Origin: Woeseiaceae bacterium
GTDB taxonomy: Bacteria; Pseudomonadota; Gammaproteobacteria; Steroidobacterales; Woeseiaceae
DNA length: 64,000 bases
Direction of reading: 5' to 3'
Assembly (NCBI GenBank): GCA_030066655.1
Contig: JASJBE010000011.1
Location: 19,377 to 83,376, forward strand
Position numbers and translations under genes: made by a program
Shown here: positions 27,400 through 36,772 of the stretch, piece after piece
Position numbering within the stretch: the first letter of the stretch is position 1
Layout of the letters: each line of letters begins with the position of its first letter
The notes under the pieces: generated by a model
Told to the model about the DNA's origin: nothing
The model's database searches: none
Seen by the model: the letters and a program-made list of their open reading frames with translations, nothing else

Positions 27400-28110
27400 A
27401 TGCCCGCCAGCCGCGTGCTATTTGTCCTGACCGGTCACGACCGGCTTGGCGACGCCACCGATGCGTCTGCCGAGAAGACCGGTTTTCATCTCTACGAGGC
27501 CGCGAAACCGTGGGGCAAGCTGACGGACGCCGGATTCGACGTCGTCCTCGTGACACCCGAAGGCGGCCCTGCACCGATCGATCCGAGCTCGGCTGACTTC
27601 GGCAACGCGGACTGCCTGCGCTTCCTCGATGATCCGGACGTTGCGCGTGCGATCGAGCGCTCTCCTTCCCTGAACGACGTCAATGTCGACGACTTTGACG
27701 CGATCTACTTCCCGGGCGGCCACGGCACGATGTGGGACCTGCCAACCAGTGCTTCGGTCAGTTCCGCGGTCGCGGCCATGCATGAACGCGGCAAGGTCAT
27801 CGCCGCCGTGTGTCACGGCCCGGCAGCGCTGGTGAATGCCCGGCGGTCGGATGGCGGCTGGCTGGTCGACGGCAAGACCGTGTCGGCGTTCAGCGATGAA
27901 GAAGAGCGCGCAACGGGCAAGGACATGCTGATGCCGTTCGCGCTGGCATCGATGCTCGAGGAGCGCGGCGCAACGCTCAACATCGCGCCCGACTTCGAAG
28001 CCTGCGTCTCGGTGGACGGCCAGCTGGTCACGGGCCAGAACCCGGCGTCGGCCGACGGTGTCGCCGACGCGATCCGTCAACTCGTCGAAAAGCGATCGGC
28101 GGCCGCGTAG
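27400..28110 (+). CDS. DJ-1/PfpI superfamily protein (Hsp31-like)
   Basis: 236 aa. Flavodoxin-like fold with the nucleophile elbow AVCHGPAALV (C138) preceded by FPGGHGTMWDLP. The combination with KTGFHLYEAAKPWGKL resembles the Hsp31/YDR533C group (glyoxalase III or protein deglycase-like activities). The frame is open from 27220, but AAGGAG at 27388-27393 places the start at the ATG at 27400 (MPASRVLFVL). Its 3-prime end abuts the convergent membrane-protein gene by one base. Confidence 0.9.
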   Translation: MPASRVLFVLTGHDRLGDATDASAEKTGFHLYEAAKPWGKLTDAGFDVVLVTPEGGPAPIDPSSADFGNADCLRFLDDPDVARAIERSPSLNDVNVDDFDAIYFPGGHGTMWDLPTSASVSSAVAAMHERGKVIAAVCHGPAALVNARRSDGGWLVDGKTVSAFSDEEERATGKDMLMPFALASMLEERGATLNIAPDFEACVSVDGQLVTGQNPASADGVADAIRQLVEKRSAAA

Positions 28111-28111
28111 A

Positions 28112-28972
28112 TCAGGTACGTCTCCCACCCAGGGACAGGAGCCGCTGCATCCCGAACGATAGAGGGACAGCAACGAGGCAGGCGAACAAGGGCGTCGTCG
28201 CCCAGGCGGACGCGCCGGCCGTCAGCAGGAACTGGACGCCTGCGAGCAGGCCGATACCGAGGCCTGCGTTGACACGCACGGCGATCAACTTGTCTGGTCG
28301 TACGTCGCACACCGACACCGGGTGCCTTGTGTTTGCCATCACGAGAGAGCAGGCAATGGTGATTGCCGCAAATCCCGCCCACAGCTCGTAGGACTGGTCC
28401 GTCGACACGATGCTGTCGATACCGAGCCAGGAAAACGCGCCTGCGCAGACACCCGCAGCGACGTAGTGAAGTTTCGCGCCGTTCGGCAACAGCGCGTCTG
28501 CGATGAACGCCAGCCCAGCGACGATTAGCAGCAGCGGCAGGTCCATCGAATACGCCGCGAATACGGAAAGGCCCAACACCGATACGGTATCGAATGGCCT
28601 CGCTGACAGGCCGGTCGATTGATTCACGATACGAACGAGGAACAGCACCGCGAACCCGAGCAGTACCGAGCTCGGGCCCAGAAACAGGCTGACCGGCCAC
28701 GCAATGAACAGTGCAAGGAACGCGGCCGCATCGTCATCGGGCGCGAGTTCCCGGGTCAGCGCCCAGGACACGAAACCGACGAGCAGCGCATTGATCGCCG
28801 CGGCCGCGGGGCTCAATGCGATGACGTCCGCCGTGGCGAGCGCGGCGCTGGCCACCACGAGCATCGGCAGGGCCAGCAGCAAAGCCCGGTTGGTCGGATA
28901 CGCCGGGTCTACCGGACGTGCGATGGACGTGAAACGGTAGACGCCCCTCAGACTTTCGCGATCAGCAGGCAT
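28112..28972 (-). CDS. Hypothetical multi-pass membrane protein
   Basis: 286 aa with about eight to nine predicted hydrophobic segments (for example LLLALPMLVVASAALATADVI and LPLLLIVAGLAFIADALL). I do not recognise the family. It contains acidic ELAPDDDAAAF between helices and a basic C-terminus. No convincing ribosome site is seen before the ATG, so the start may be further in. Convergent with the DJ-1 gene and 18 bases after the small membrane protein below, so possibly cotranscribed with it. Confidence 0.65.
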   Translation of the reverse strand: MPADRESLRGVYRFTSIARPVDPAYPTNRALLLALPMLVVASAALATADVIALSPAAAAINALLVGFVSWALTRELAPDDDAAAFLALFIAWPVSLFLGPSSVLLGFAVLFLVRIVNQSTGLSARPFDTVSVLGLSVFAAYSMDLPLLLIVAGLAFIADALLPNGAKLHYVAAGVCAGAFSWLGIDSIVSTDQSYELWAGFAAITIACSLVMANTRHPVSVCDVRPDKLIAVRVNAGLGIGLLAGVQFLLTAGASAWATTPLFACLVAVPLSFGMQRLLSLGGRRT

Positions 28973-28990
28973 CGCCCGGGCCCGGATCGC

Positions 28991-29107
28991 TTACGCGCCA
29001 ATGATGACGAAAACGGCAATGCCAAGCAGGACCAGCGCAGCGGTGAAAGGAAAGAGAATGCGACGCACGCCGGGGCGCTTGAAAACTTTCTGGAATGGAA
29101 TAGGCAT
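28991..29107 (-). CDS. Small single-helix membrane protein (38 aa)
   Basis: The reading frame from the ATG at 29107 gives a basic N-terminus (MPIPFQKVFKRPGVRR) and one hydrophobic helix ending VIIGA. An AGGAAG ribosome site lies 4-5 bases upstream, which supports this start over the longer open frame to 29245. No known family recognised. Lies just upstream of the larger membrane protein on the same strand. Confidence 0.5.
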   Translation of the reverse strand: MPIPFQKVFKRPGVRRILFPFTAALVLLGIAVFVIIGA

Positions 29108-29278
29108 TGTTCTTCCTGTTGTCGTTAATCCCAATGGCGGCTCGAATCGCGCGCTACTGCGTTCACTACGAGGCCAGACGTTTATTTGAGATTGTCTCAC
29201 CAAAAAGCCGCGCGGACGCAGATCGATACCTTTGGAAACATGCACAGCTCGACAACACTTTTGAGCTACGCAGTCACA

Positions 29279-30085
29279 CTAATTTTTGCACGACCTTTCC
29301 TGTTGGCACTTCGGACACCAGTACGTGCCGCGGTGATGTCGGCCCAGCCGCTGGGTTCGAATGCGCGTTAGGCAGCGGTGGCAGGGCTTGCCGTGACGGT
29401 TGTAAACCCACAGGCGCCCGGCCTTGTCGTTCTCGAATCGGGTGACACGCTTCCCACCGCCCAGGTTCTTCTTCAGGAGATCCGCAGCGAGCTCGAAGCA
29501 TGCCTCCAACTCCTCGTCGGACACCTGGCCCAGGGTCAGCGCCGGCGACAGCGAGCGGATGAACAGCACCTCTGACTTGTAAACATTACCGATGCCACTC
29601 GCGACACGCTGATCGAGCAGCACGTCGGCCAGCAGCGTGTCGCCGTCGCAGATCTCACGTGCCCGCTCGACAATCCTTACCGGTTCGATGTCATCGGCAA
29701 TGAGGTCGGGACCTAAGCGAGTCTTTGTGATGGCGCGACGCACGCTCGGCGTCCTGATCAGCTCGACCTCCTTCGCGTTGAAACACACGTAGTCCTCGCC
29801 GTTGACCCTGAGTCTCAGCGAAGCGCGGTTGCGTGGCTTTTTCCATTCCTCACTCGGCGCATAGCGATGCCAGGAACCGTACATTCCGAGATGACTGCGT
29901 ATCGCGAGGCCGTTGTCGAGTTCGAAGAACAGGTGTTTGCCGCGCGCGACGACGCCCTGGATCCGCGCAGCGACGCAGCGACCGGCCGCGCTGGTATCGG
30001 CCATGCGTACTTCCTCGATAACGTGATCAGACAAGCGCGGCGCTAGGTAGTTGGCGACCTTGTGAATCGTGTCTCCCTCAGGCAC
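29279..30085 (-). CDS. nei: Fpg/Nei-family DNA glycosylase (endonuclease VIII-like)
   Basis: 268 aa. The N-terminal PEGDTIHKVAN places catalytic proline at residue 2 after a GTG start at 30085; an upstream ATG would bury that proline, so GTG is correct. The central helix-two-turn-helix region QRVASGIGNVYKSEVLF and a C-terminal zinc finger (CHRCLTRI and CPKCQQ) are intact. The enzyme excises oxidised bases and nicks the strand. The start lies inside the lhr 3-prime end (8-base overlap), so the two are translationally coupled, as in the mycobacterial lhr-nei2 pair. Confidence 0.92.
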   Translation of the reverse strand: MPEGDTIHKVANYLAPRLSDHVIEEVRMADTSAAGRCVAARIQGVVARGKHLFFELDNGLAIRSHLGMYGSWHRYAPSEEWKKPRNRASLRLRVNGEDYVCFNAKEVELIRTPSVRRAITKTRLGPDLIADDIEPVRIVERAREICDGDTLLADVLLDQRVASGIGNVYKSEVLFIRSLSPALTLGQVSDEELEACFELAADLLKKNLGGGKRVTRFENDKAGRLWVYNRHGKPCHRCLTRIRTQRLGRHHRGTYWCPKCQQERSCKN

Positions 30086-33000
30086 GACCGGCTCCGGCAG
30101 CACTGAACGGCTGAATGTCGATCAGTCCGCGATAATCGGCCACGAAACCCGCCGCCTTGAACACCTCGGCAAGCGGCGACGACAGCACGGGCTCGCCGTC
30201 CAGCTTCTCGATCACCAGGGCGCTTCGCTTACCCCTCATCGGCACGCGTCGAAGCGCTTCGACCGCCGCCTGGAGCGCCGCATCTTCATCGTTTAGCGTC
30301 GACGGGAACGTAATCAGCGCGCGTCCTCGACTGCCGACATACAGAATCGGCCGCCCGTGTGCGATCAGAACCCACGCGCCGGCGACGCGTCTCGGCTTCG
30401 CCCGCTCCTCGTTCGCTGCCATCGGCCAGGGCAAGGTCGCGCCGAAGGGGTTCGCCGGATCCATGGCCGGGATCACCGCAACATCATCCGCGGACAATCG
30501 CGACTCCCGGTCTTCAGACACATCCTTACAGTCGCGCAGCCGATCAATTGCGCCTGCGTAGGCGAACTGCGCGCCGTCGAGACCCTCGACAAAGTAGCCG
30601 CGCTTGACCCGCCCCTGTTCCTCCATCTCGCGAAGCACCTTGTAGATAGCGCCAAAGCCCGAGCCCTCTGCGCTGCGACGGCTGACGATGCCGTAGCGAT
30701 CGAGCAGCAATCGCGTCCTCGCGACGGCTTTTTGCGTCGGACTGAGATCCCGCTTTGCCAGGCTCTCAACCAGCGACCAGCGACCGCCGGCGACCACCGT
30801 GCCGGCTCGTCCGCGTCGGGGCGTCGACGTCGACAGGCTGCGCAGCGGTGCGAAGGTATCGTTGGTGATCTGGCCGGCCCAGACCAGCCGCCACAATGCG
30901 TCGCGGATCTCCCTGGTCGATGCGTCAGCGACCTTGTCCCGGACATGGTCTTCTATTTCGATCGCGAAAGACGCGCCGCTGGTCGCGAGGCGATCGAGGA
31001 TGGCCTGTTCGCAGTCGTCATCGGTTTCAAAGTCCTCGACGCTCAGAAGGTCACGAACCTGCTCGCGCAGATACAGGGAGATGCGCCCGTCCTTCGCGCC
31101 GGCGGCGCCGCGGCCGACCCAGACGACCTCACCCGATGCAGCCATCATGTCGAGCGCGTCGAGACGAAAGTCGGCCACGCGCGACGGCAGGATCGACGTC
31201 GACAATAGCGACCAGGGCATCGGGTAGTCCTGCAGCTGCGCCACGACTTCTTTCAGCCGCTCGGGCCCTCGGCGCCCATCGCCAATGCCGTGCCATTGCG
31301 GCAGGAAAAGAGCGTAGGCCGATGCATCCACCGCGGCGACCTCGTCGCGCAGCTCAGCCAGGTTGCGCCGCTTCAGGCGTCGTAAGACCTCGGCATCGCA
31401 CCAGTCGAGCTCGGCGCCACCCGGCCGAATCTCTCCGCGGACGAGTACGCCGCGCTGTTCCAGCAGTTCGAGCGTGGGCTCGACCTGCGCGACACGCAGG
31501 TCGTAGCGCGTCGCAAGATTGCGGGACAGGAACGGGCCTCGATGGCGTGCAAACCGGCGCGCGATTTCTGTAAGCCCGCCGTCGACCTTCTCGAGGAAGC
31601 TGTCGGGCAGCCCGGTCGGCGGCACGGCGCCGAGCGCATCCCGATACAGCCCGGCATCCTCGGCAGCAATCCATCGCTCCTCGCCGGCGATCTGCACGCG
31701 AGCCGCACGGCGCTGTACCTCCAGCGCCTCCAGCCAGGCATCAAATTCACCGTCGGCACGAAGCGCGAGCTCATCGGCGTTCAGGTCACCCAGCCGCCGC
31801 AGTACGTCGTGCAGGTCGTCGACGTCCGTTGCGCGACGTTCATCGGCGATGAACTGCAGTTCGTCCTCGAGCGTCGCCAGCACATCGGCATCGATCAGGT
31901 CGCGCAGCTCCGCCTGGCCGAGCAGCTCACCGAGCAGCGCTCGATCAAGCGTCAGCGCCTGTGCCTTGCGTTCGGCCAGCGGCGCGTCCTGTTCGTACAG
32001 GTAGGCGGCGACGTAGGCGAAGACCAGCGAACGGGAGAACGGCGACGCCGATCGCGTCTCTACGTTATCGACCGCAATATTGCGTTTCCGGATGTCGTCG
32101 AGCAGCTGCTTCAGCCCCGGCAGGTCGAAGACATCCGCGAGCGCCTGTCGATAGGTCTCGATGACGATCGGGAAGTTCGGGTAACGCTGGACGGTCGCGA
32201 GCAAGTTCTGCGCCTTCAGGCGCTGCGCCCACAGCGGCGAGCGCTGGCCGGGCCGCCGCCTTCTTAAGAGCAGTGAGCGAACCGCGTTCTCGCGGAACAG
32301 GCCCGCGAACATCGATGTGCTGGCAAGCTGCTCGGTCACGAGTTCTTCGAGCTCATCCGGGTCCGGAATCAGCAGGTCGATGTCCGGCAGCTCCTCCGTG
32401 TCGGCGAAACGCAGCACGATGCCGTCATCGGTGTACATCACCTGGATCTCATAGCCTGAGGCACTGGTCAGCAGTCGCTGTAGCGCCATTGCCCAGGGTG
32501 CATGAATGCGCGCGCCGAAGGGTGTCAGGATGCAGATACGCCAGTCGCCCAGCTCATCACGAAATCGCTCGATCGTGATCGCGCGATCGGTCGGCAGCGT
32601 GCCCGTCTCGCGTCGCTGCTCACCGATGTACGCAGCAAGATTCTGCGCAGCGAAGGCATCCAGCGTCGTGTGTTCGAGCAGCCAGTCAGTCGCCTTGCTC
32701 TCGCCAAAGCGGCCGACCTTTCTAAGGAATGCGCCGATCGCGCGACCGAGCTCGATCGGTCGCCCGGGACCGTCGCCCCTCCAGAACGGCAACCGGCCGG
32801 GTTCGCCGGGGGCCGGCGACACGATGACGCGATCCCGCGAGATCGTCTCGACACGCCACGTACTCGCGCCGAGCGTGACGTTGTCGCCCGGTCGCGTCTC
32901 GTAGACCATCTCCTCGTCGAGTTCCCCGACGCGCGGGCCACCCTCGCCAAGGTGCACACCGAACGCACCTCGGTCAGGAATGGTCCCGGCGTTCATGCGC

Positions 33001-34505
33001 GTGACCAGTTCGGCGCCGCGACGGGGCGACAGCCTGTCCTCCGCACGATCCCAGGACAAGAGCGGTTTCAGGTCGGCGAAGTCCGTCGACGGGTAACGCC
33101 CGGACAGCATGTCGAGCACGGCCTCGAGCGCATCGCGCGACAGGTCCCGGTACGACCAGCAGCGTTTTACCAGCGCTTCGACCTCGTCGACGGTATGCGG
33201 CCGACTGCAGCACAGTGCGACGATCTGCTGGGACAGCACGTCGAGGACGTTGTTCGGTATCGCGATCGCGTCGATGTCGGCCGAGCACATGCGCTCGGCA
33301 ACCACGGCGGACTCGAGCAGGTCGCCGCGGAACTTCGGATAGATGCGACCCACACTGACTTCTTTGACGCCGTGACCTGCCCGGCCGACGCGCTGCAGAC
33401 CGCGAGCAACGGAGCCGGGCGATTCGACGAGCAGGACGAGGTCGACCGTGCCCATGTCGATGCCGAGCTCCAGTGAACTCGTCGCGACGATGCCGCGAAT
33501 GTCGCCGCGCTTCAGTCCCTCCTCGATCTCGGCGCGCTTCGAATGCGAGATGCTGCCGTGGTGCGCTCGCACGAGCTCTTCGTCCGCCAATTCATTCAGC
33601 TTGTGCGCCAGGCGCTCGCACAGCCCTCGGCTGTTGACGAAGATAATGGTCGACCGGTTGCCCTGGATGGCCTCGAGCAACTCCGGGTAAATCGACGGCC
33701 AGATGCCACGTTCGTTTTGCGGCCTTCCGATTTCGCGTGAATACAGTTCCCCGAGTATCGACCCACCCTCGCTTTCCTTTCGTTCAGGCTGAGGCGGATT
33801 CTGCATGTCCGGAACCGGCACCGTGACGGACAGGTCGATCAGCGGCTTCGCGGAGCAGTCGACGATGTCGACGTCCCGGTCGCCGCCGAGGAAACGGGCC
33901 ACGGACTCGAGGGGTCGCACCGTCGCCGACAGCCCGATGCGCTGCGGATCCGATTCGCAGATTGCCGCCAGCCGCTCGAGCGACAACGCCAGGTGCGTGC
34001 CGCGCTTGCTGGGCGCGACCGCGTGAATCTCATCGACGATGATCGTCTCGACGGTCTTGAGCGTTTCCGCCGCCTTCGAGCCCAGCATCAGGAACAGCGA
34101 CTCCGGCGTCGTGACCAGGATCTCGGACGGCTCCTTGATCATTCGTTGTCGTTCGCGCTGTGGCGTATCGCCAGTACGAATCGCGACGCTCGCCTCGCGG
34201 AAGTCGAGGCCTAAACGTTCCGCCGTGCGGGTGATGCCGACCAGCGGTGCTCGAAGGTTACGTTCGATGTCATAGACGAGGGCCTTCAGTGGCGAAATGT
34301 AGAGGACGCGTACCCCGCGGACTTTGTCGCTGCTGCCGATGCGATCGATGCCGGCGAGGAAGGCCGCGAGGGTTTTGCCGCTGCCGGTCGGCGCGACGAG
34401 CAGCGAATGGCGGCCGCGCGTGATCTTCTTCCAGCCACGCGACTGTACCGTCGTCGGGGCGTCGAAGTTATCGTTGAACCAAGCTTGGGTGGCCTCGTGA
34501 AACAC
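30078..34505 (-). CDS. lhr: Lhr-type large ATP-dependent helicase
   Basis: 1475 aa, the full-length form with helicase core plus long C-terminal extension. Motif I APTGSGKT, motif II VDEIHAVAPSKRGTHLALSLERL, motif III GLSATVRP, motif VI GSVARGLQRVGRAGHGV. Known Lhr proteins are 3-prime to 5-prime translocases; mycobacterial Lhr unwinds RNA:DNA hybrids and is DNA-damage induced. Starts 3 bases after the ligase stop, so it belongs to a ligase-lhr-nei operon. Confidence 0.95.
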   Translation of the reverse strand: MFHEATQAWFNDNFDAPTTVQSRGWKKITRGRHSLLVAPTGSGKTLAAFLAGIDRIGSSDKVRGVRVLYISPLKALVYDIERNLRAPLVGITRTAERLGLDFREASVAIRTGDTPQRERQRMIKEPSEILVTTPESLFLMLGSKAAETLKTVETIIVDEIHAVAPSKRGTHLALSLERLAAICESDPQRIGLSATVRPLESVARFLGGDRDVDIVDCSAKPLIDLSVTVPVPDMQNPPQPERKESEGGSILGELYSREIGRPQNERGIWPSIYPELLEAIQGNRSTIIFVNSRGLCERLAHKLNELADEELVRAHHGSISHSKRAEIEEGLKRGDIRGIVATSSLELGIDMGTVDLVLLVESPGSVARGLQRVGRAGHGVKEVSVGRIYPKFRGDLLESAVVAERMCSADIDAIAIPNNVLDVLSQQIVALCCSRPHTVDEVEALVKRCWSYRDLSRDALEAVLDMLSGRYPSTDFADLKPLLSWDRAEDRLSPRRGAELVTRMNAGTIPDRGAFGVHLGEGGPRVGELDEEMVYETRPGDNVTLGASTWRVETISRDRVIVSPAPGEPGRLPFWRGDGPGRPIELGRAIGAFLRKVGRFGESKATDWLLEHTTLDAFAAQNLAAYIGEQRRETGTLPTDRAITIERFRDELGDWRICILTPFGARIHAPWAMALQRLLTSASGYEIQVMYTDDGIVLRFADTEELPDIDLLIPDPDELEELVTEQLASTSMFAGLFRENAVRSLLLRRRRPGQRSPLWAQRLKAQNLLATVQRYPNFPIVIETYRQALADVFDLPGLKQLLDDIRKRNIAVDNVETRSASPFSRSLVFAYVAAYLYEQDAPLAERKAQALTLDRALLGELLGQAELRDLIDADVLATLEDELQFIADERRATDVDDLHDVLRRLGDLNADELALRADGEFDAWLEALEVQRRAARVQIAGEERWIAAEDAGLYRDALGAVPPTGLPDSFLEKVDGGLTEIARRFARHRGPFLSRNLATRYDLRVAQVEPTLELLEQRGVLVRGEIRPGGAELDWCDAEVLRRLKRRNLAELRDEVAAVDASAYALFLPQWHGIGDGRRGPERLKEVVAQLQDYPMPWSLLSTSILPSRVADFRLDALDMMAASGEVVWVGRGAAGAKDGRISLYLREQVRDLLSVEDFETDDDCEQAILDRLATSGASFAIEIEDHVRDKVADASTREIRDALWRLVWAGQITNDTFAPLRSLSTSTPRRGRAGTVVAGGRWSLVESLAKRDLSPTQKAVARTRLLLDRYGIVSRRSAEGSGFGAIYKVLREMEEQGRVKRGYFVEGLDGAQFAYAGAIDRLRDCKDVSEDRESRLSADDVAVIPAMDPANPFGATLPWPMAANEERAKPRRVAGAWVLIAHGRPILYVGSRGRALITFPSTLNDEDAALQAAVEALRRVPMRGKRSALVIEKLDGEPVLSSPLAEVFKAAGFVADYRGLIDIQPFSAAGAGRA

Positions 34506-34508
34506 GGA

Positions 34509-36047
34509 CTAGCGCCTCGCCTCATCGAACAGCTGCCGCACCGTGTCGATCGTATCGGCCTCGGCGGCCGGCTTGTCGGATCGGTAACGCTTCACGCGGG
34601 CGAAGCGCAGCGCCATACCGACCGGGTATTGCTGGCTCTCCTGGATATCGTTGACGGCGATCTCGACGACCAGCTCGGGTCTGACGTGCACGACGTTGTC
34701 CTCGCGCCCAAGCTCTCGATCGAGCAGTGCCCTGGTCTGGTCAGCGAGCATCTTGTCGGTCAACCCCTTGAAGGTCTTGCCGAGCATAACGAAAGTGCCA
34801 TCGTCCGGGTTTCTCGCGCCGAGGTGCAGGTTCGACAGCCAGCCCTTGCGGCGGCCGCTGCCCCATTCTGCCGCGAGCACGACGAGATCCAGCGTGTGCG
34901 CCTGCTTGATCTTGAGCCAGTCCGAGCCTCGATTGCCGGCGGCGTACAGGCTGTCGGGCGCCTTCGCCATGATGCCTTCATGCCCCTGTTCCAGCGCTGC
35001 GGCGAGGAACCGATTCGCCTCCGCCACGCTGTCGGTCTTTAGCTGCGGCACCAGCGACGCTGCGTCCGCAATGCCGGCTAGAGCAGCGGAACGCTCATCG
35101 AAGCTCCGGTCGATCAACTCCCCACCGTCGAGATACAGGCAGTCGAAGTGCAGTCCGGACAGGGGCAACTTGCCGCGCATCTCGTCGACATTACTGCTGC
35201 GGCCGAAGCGGCGCATCGTGATCTGGAACGGCAGCGGCCGGTCGTCTTTGCCGAACGCGATCGCCTCGCCGTCGAGGATGAACTCGCGAGCCGGCATCGC
35301 CAGCGCCGCCTCGGTGATCTCCGGCAGCCGCGCCGTCACGTCATGCAGCTGGCGCGTAAAGATACGCACATCGGAGCCTGACCGATGGACCTGGATGCGA
35401 GCGCCGTCGAGCTTGTACTGCAGTGCGGCCTCGCCGAGCCCGTCCATCGCCTCTGCCAGGGTATCGCTGGGTTGCGCGAGCATCGGCCGGACCGGACTCA
35501 AGACGTGCAGGCGAAACGCCTGCAAGCCGGGCAGGCCGTCGACGAGCGCCGCCTCGGCGACCGGTGCCGGGTCGGCCGCGAGCATCACGGCGCGACGAAT
35601 CGCATCGGCCGGCAGCCCGGACGCCTCTGCGATACCTTCGATCAGCACGCCTTCGAGTGCGCCCTGTCGGACCTCGCCGAGGACGAGGCCTGCGAGAAAG
35701 CGCTGCTCATCGACGGTGACCTGCGACAGCAACTGGCCAAACGCGTCGGTCTTGGCCTGCTTCGATCCTGCGCCCTTCATGCTTGCTATGTCATCGAGTC
35801 GGCGATCGACGTCGCTCAAGGGTATGGCGCTGTTACCCGCCTCCGCGTTTTCCAGCGCGGCACTGACCATCGCCGGACCGAGCCCGATCCGCCCCTGCGG
35901 CATAACGCCGGCGAGGTAGTTAACGATCAGTCGCACCTCGCTGGTATCGGCCGCGCGCAGGCAGTCGCCTAAGAGGGCGCGCTTTTTCAGCCGGCTACGG
36001 GTTGCCGAGACCGCTGACGATACGTTGACGAGGTCGTTCAGATTCAT
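34509..36047 (-). CDS. ATP-dependent DNA ligase (LigB-type of actinobacteria and archaea)
   Basis: 512 aa. Adenylation motif YKLDGARIQVH with active-site lysine K212, EFILDGEAIAF (motif III), EGIMAKAPDSLY (motif IV) and WLKIKQ (motif V), preceded by a helical DNA-binding domain (residues 1-180) and followed by an OB domain. This is a standalone replicative-type fold rather than the short LigD or periplasmic forms. The open frame extends upstream, but MNLNDLVNVSS at 36047 is the natural start. First gene of the ligase-lhr-nei operon. Confidence 0.93.
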   Translation of the reverse strand: MNLNDLVNVSSAVSATRSRLKKRALLGDCLRAADTSEVRLIVNYLAGVMPQGRIGLGPAMVSAALENAEAGNSAIPLSDVDRRLDDIASMKGAGSKQAKTDAFGQLLSQVTVDEQRFLAGLVLGEVRQGALEGVLIEGIAEASGLPADAIRRAVMLAADPAPVAEAALVDGLPGLQAFRLHVLSPVRPMLAQPSDTLAEAMDGLGEAALQYKLDGARIQVHRSGSDVRIFTRQLHDVTARLPEITEAALAMPAREFILDGEAIAFGKDDRPLPFQITMRRFGRSSNVDEMRGKLPLSGLHFDCLYLDGGELIDRSFDERSAALAGIADAASLVPQLKTDSVAEANRFLAAALEQGHEGIMAKAPDSLYAAGNRGSDWLKIKQAHTLDLVVLAAEWGSGRRKGWLSNLHLGARNPDDGTFVMLGKTFKGLTDKMLADQTRALLDRELGREDNVVHVRPELVVEIAVNDIQESQQYPVGMALRFARVKRYRSDKPAAEADTIDTVRQLFDEARR

Positions 36048-36170
36048 AGCGATGGTGGATCGGGCCGCCGGGTTAATCGGGCCGGGCAGGCATTGTAGCG
36101 CGACTGGACCGATGCCGTCGGTCTGTCCGCACGGGGCGCACACCGACGAGACTTGCCGTCGCTCGGCGAG

Positions 36171-36770
36171 TCAGCGCAGCACGGTTTCTACGAAGTAGTT
36201 GAGATCCCGGCGCGCTGCAAGTTGAGCATCCCAGGGCTCAAAGCGGCGTGAATCGGCACCCCCCGCCTCGATTGAGAGCTGAGTTGATGTCGCGATCATG
36301 CGCAACACGTCGGGGGTGACCTCGTAGTAGGCCTCAACGGCGCTGGCAACGGGGCGGTGGAACGGTGGCCGGGTGAGGCCGGCCGAGTTCGAGGCCCAGC
36401 CGGAAAGGCTCAGCGACAAGGGCTCTCCGTCAGCAAACAACACTACGGATTCCAGCTGGTCACGATGACTCGCCGCGCTGTGTGTGGGCGACGTGCCCCA
36501 GCTGCCCAGCCAGACAAAGTAGCGATAGTGTCCGCTGCGATTGACCTCGAAGACGCCGAGTTGCATCAGTTGCCGGGCGTGCGCGCCATAGGCTGGCGTC
36601 GCATGTACGAACTGCATCGGTCTCGCAACGTTCGTCGTGGTGACGCCGGTATCCGGGTCGAGATGTTCAACAATGTTCGTGGGAGCGGTTGCGCAACCCG
36701 ACTGCAATGCCACCACCGTCAGGATTGCTGAAATCCGACGGACTCGCGTTGATAGCGGCTTCCCTGTCAT
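36171..36770 (-). CDS. Lipoprotein at the end of the multiheme operon
   Basis: 199 aa. Signal peptide with lipobox LQSGC, then a beta-rich periplasmic domain with FVWLGSWGTSP and VEAYYEVTPDVLRMIA. Family not recognised. The ATG at 36770 follows the upstream stop by 2 bases; a TTG two codons earlier is less likely. As the last gene of the cytochrome operon it may be an outer-membrane accessory of the conduit, but nothing in the sequence proves that. Confidence 0.75.
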   Translation of the reverse strand: MTGKPLSTRVRRISAILTVVALQSGCATAPTNIVEHLDPDTGVTTTNVARPMQFVHATPAYGAHARQLMQLGVFEVNRSGHYRYFVWLGSWGTSPTHSAASHRDQLESVVLFADGEPLSLSLSGWASNSAGLTRPPFHRPVASAVEAYYEVTPDVLRMIATSTQLSIEAGGADSRRFEPWDAQLAARRDLNYFVETVLR

Positions 36771-36772
36771 GC

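Noticed and set aside
34651-35919. 422-codon plus-strand frame opposite the DNA ligase
   Set aside because: Serine/arginine-rich low-information sequence, no homologous motif, overlaps the entire ligase.
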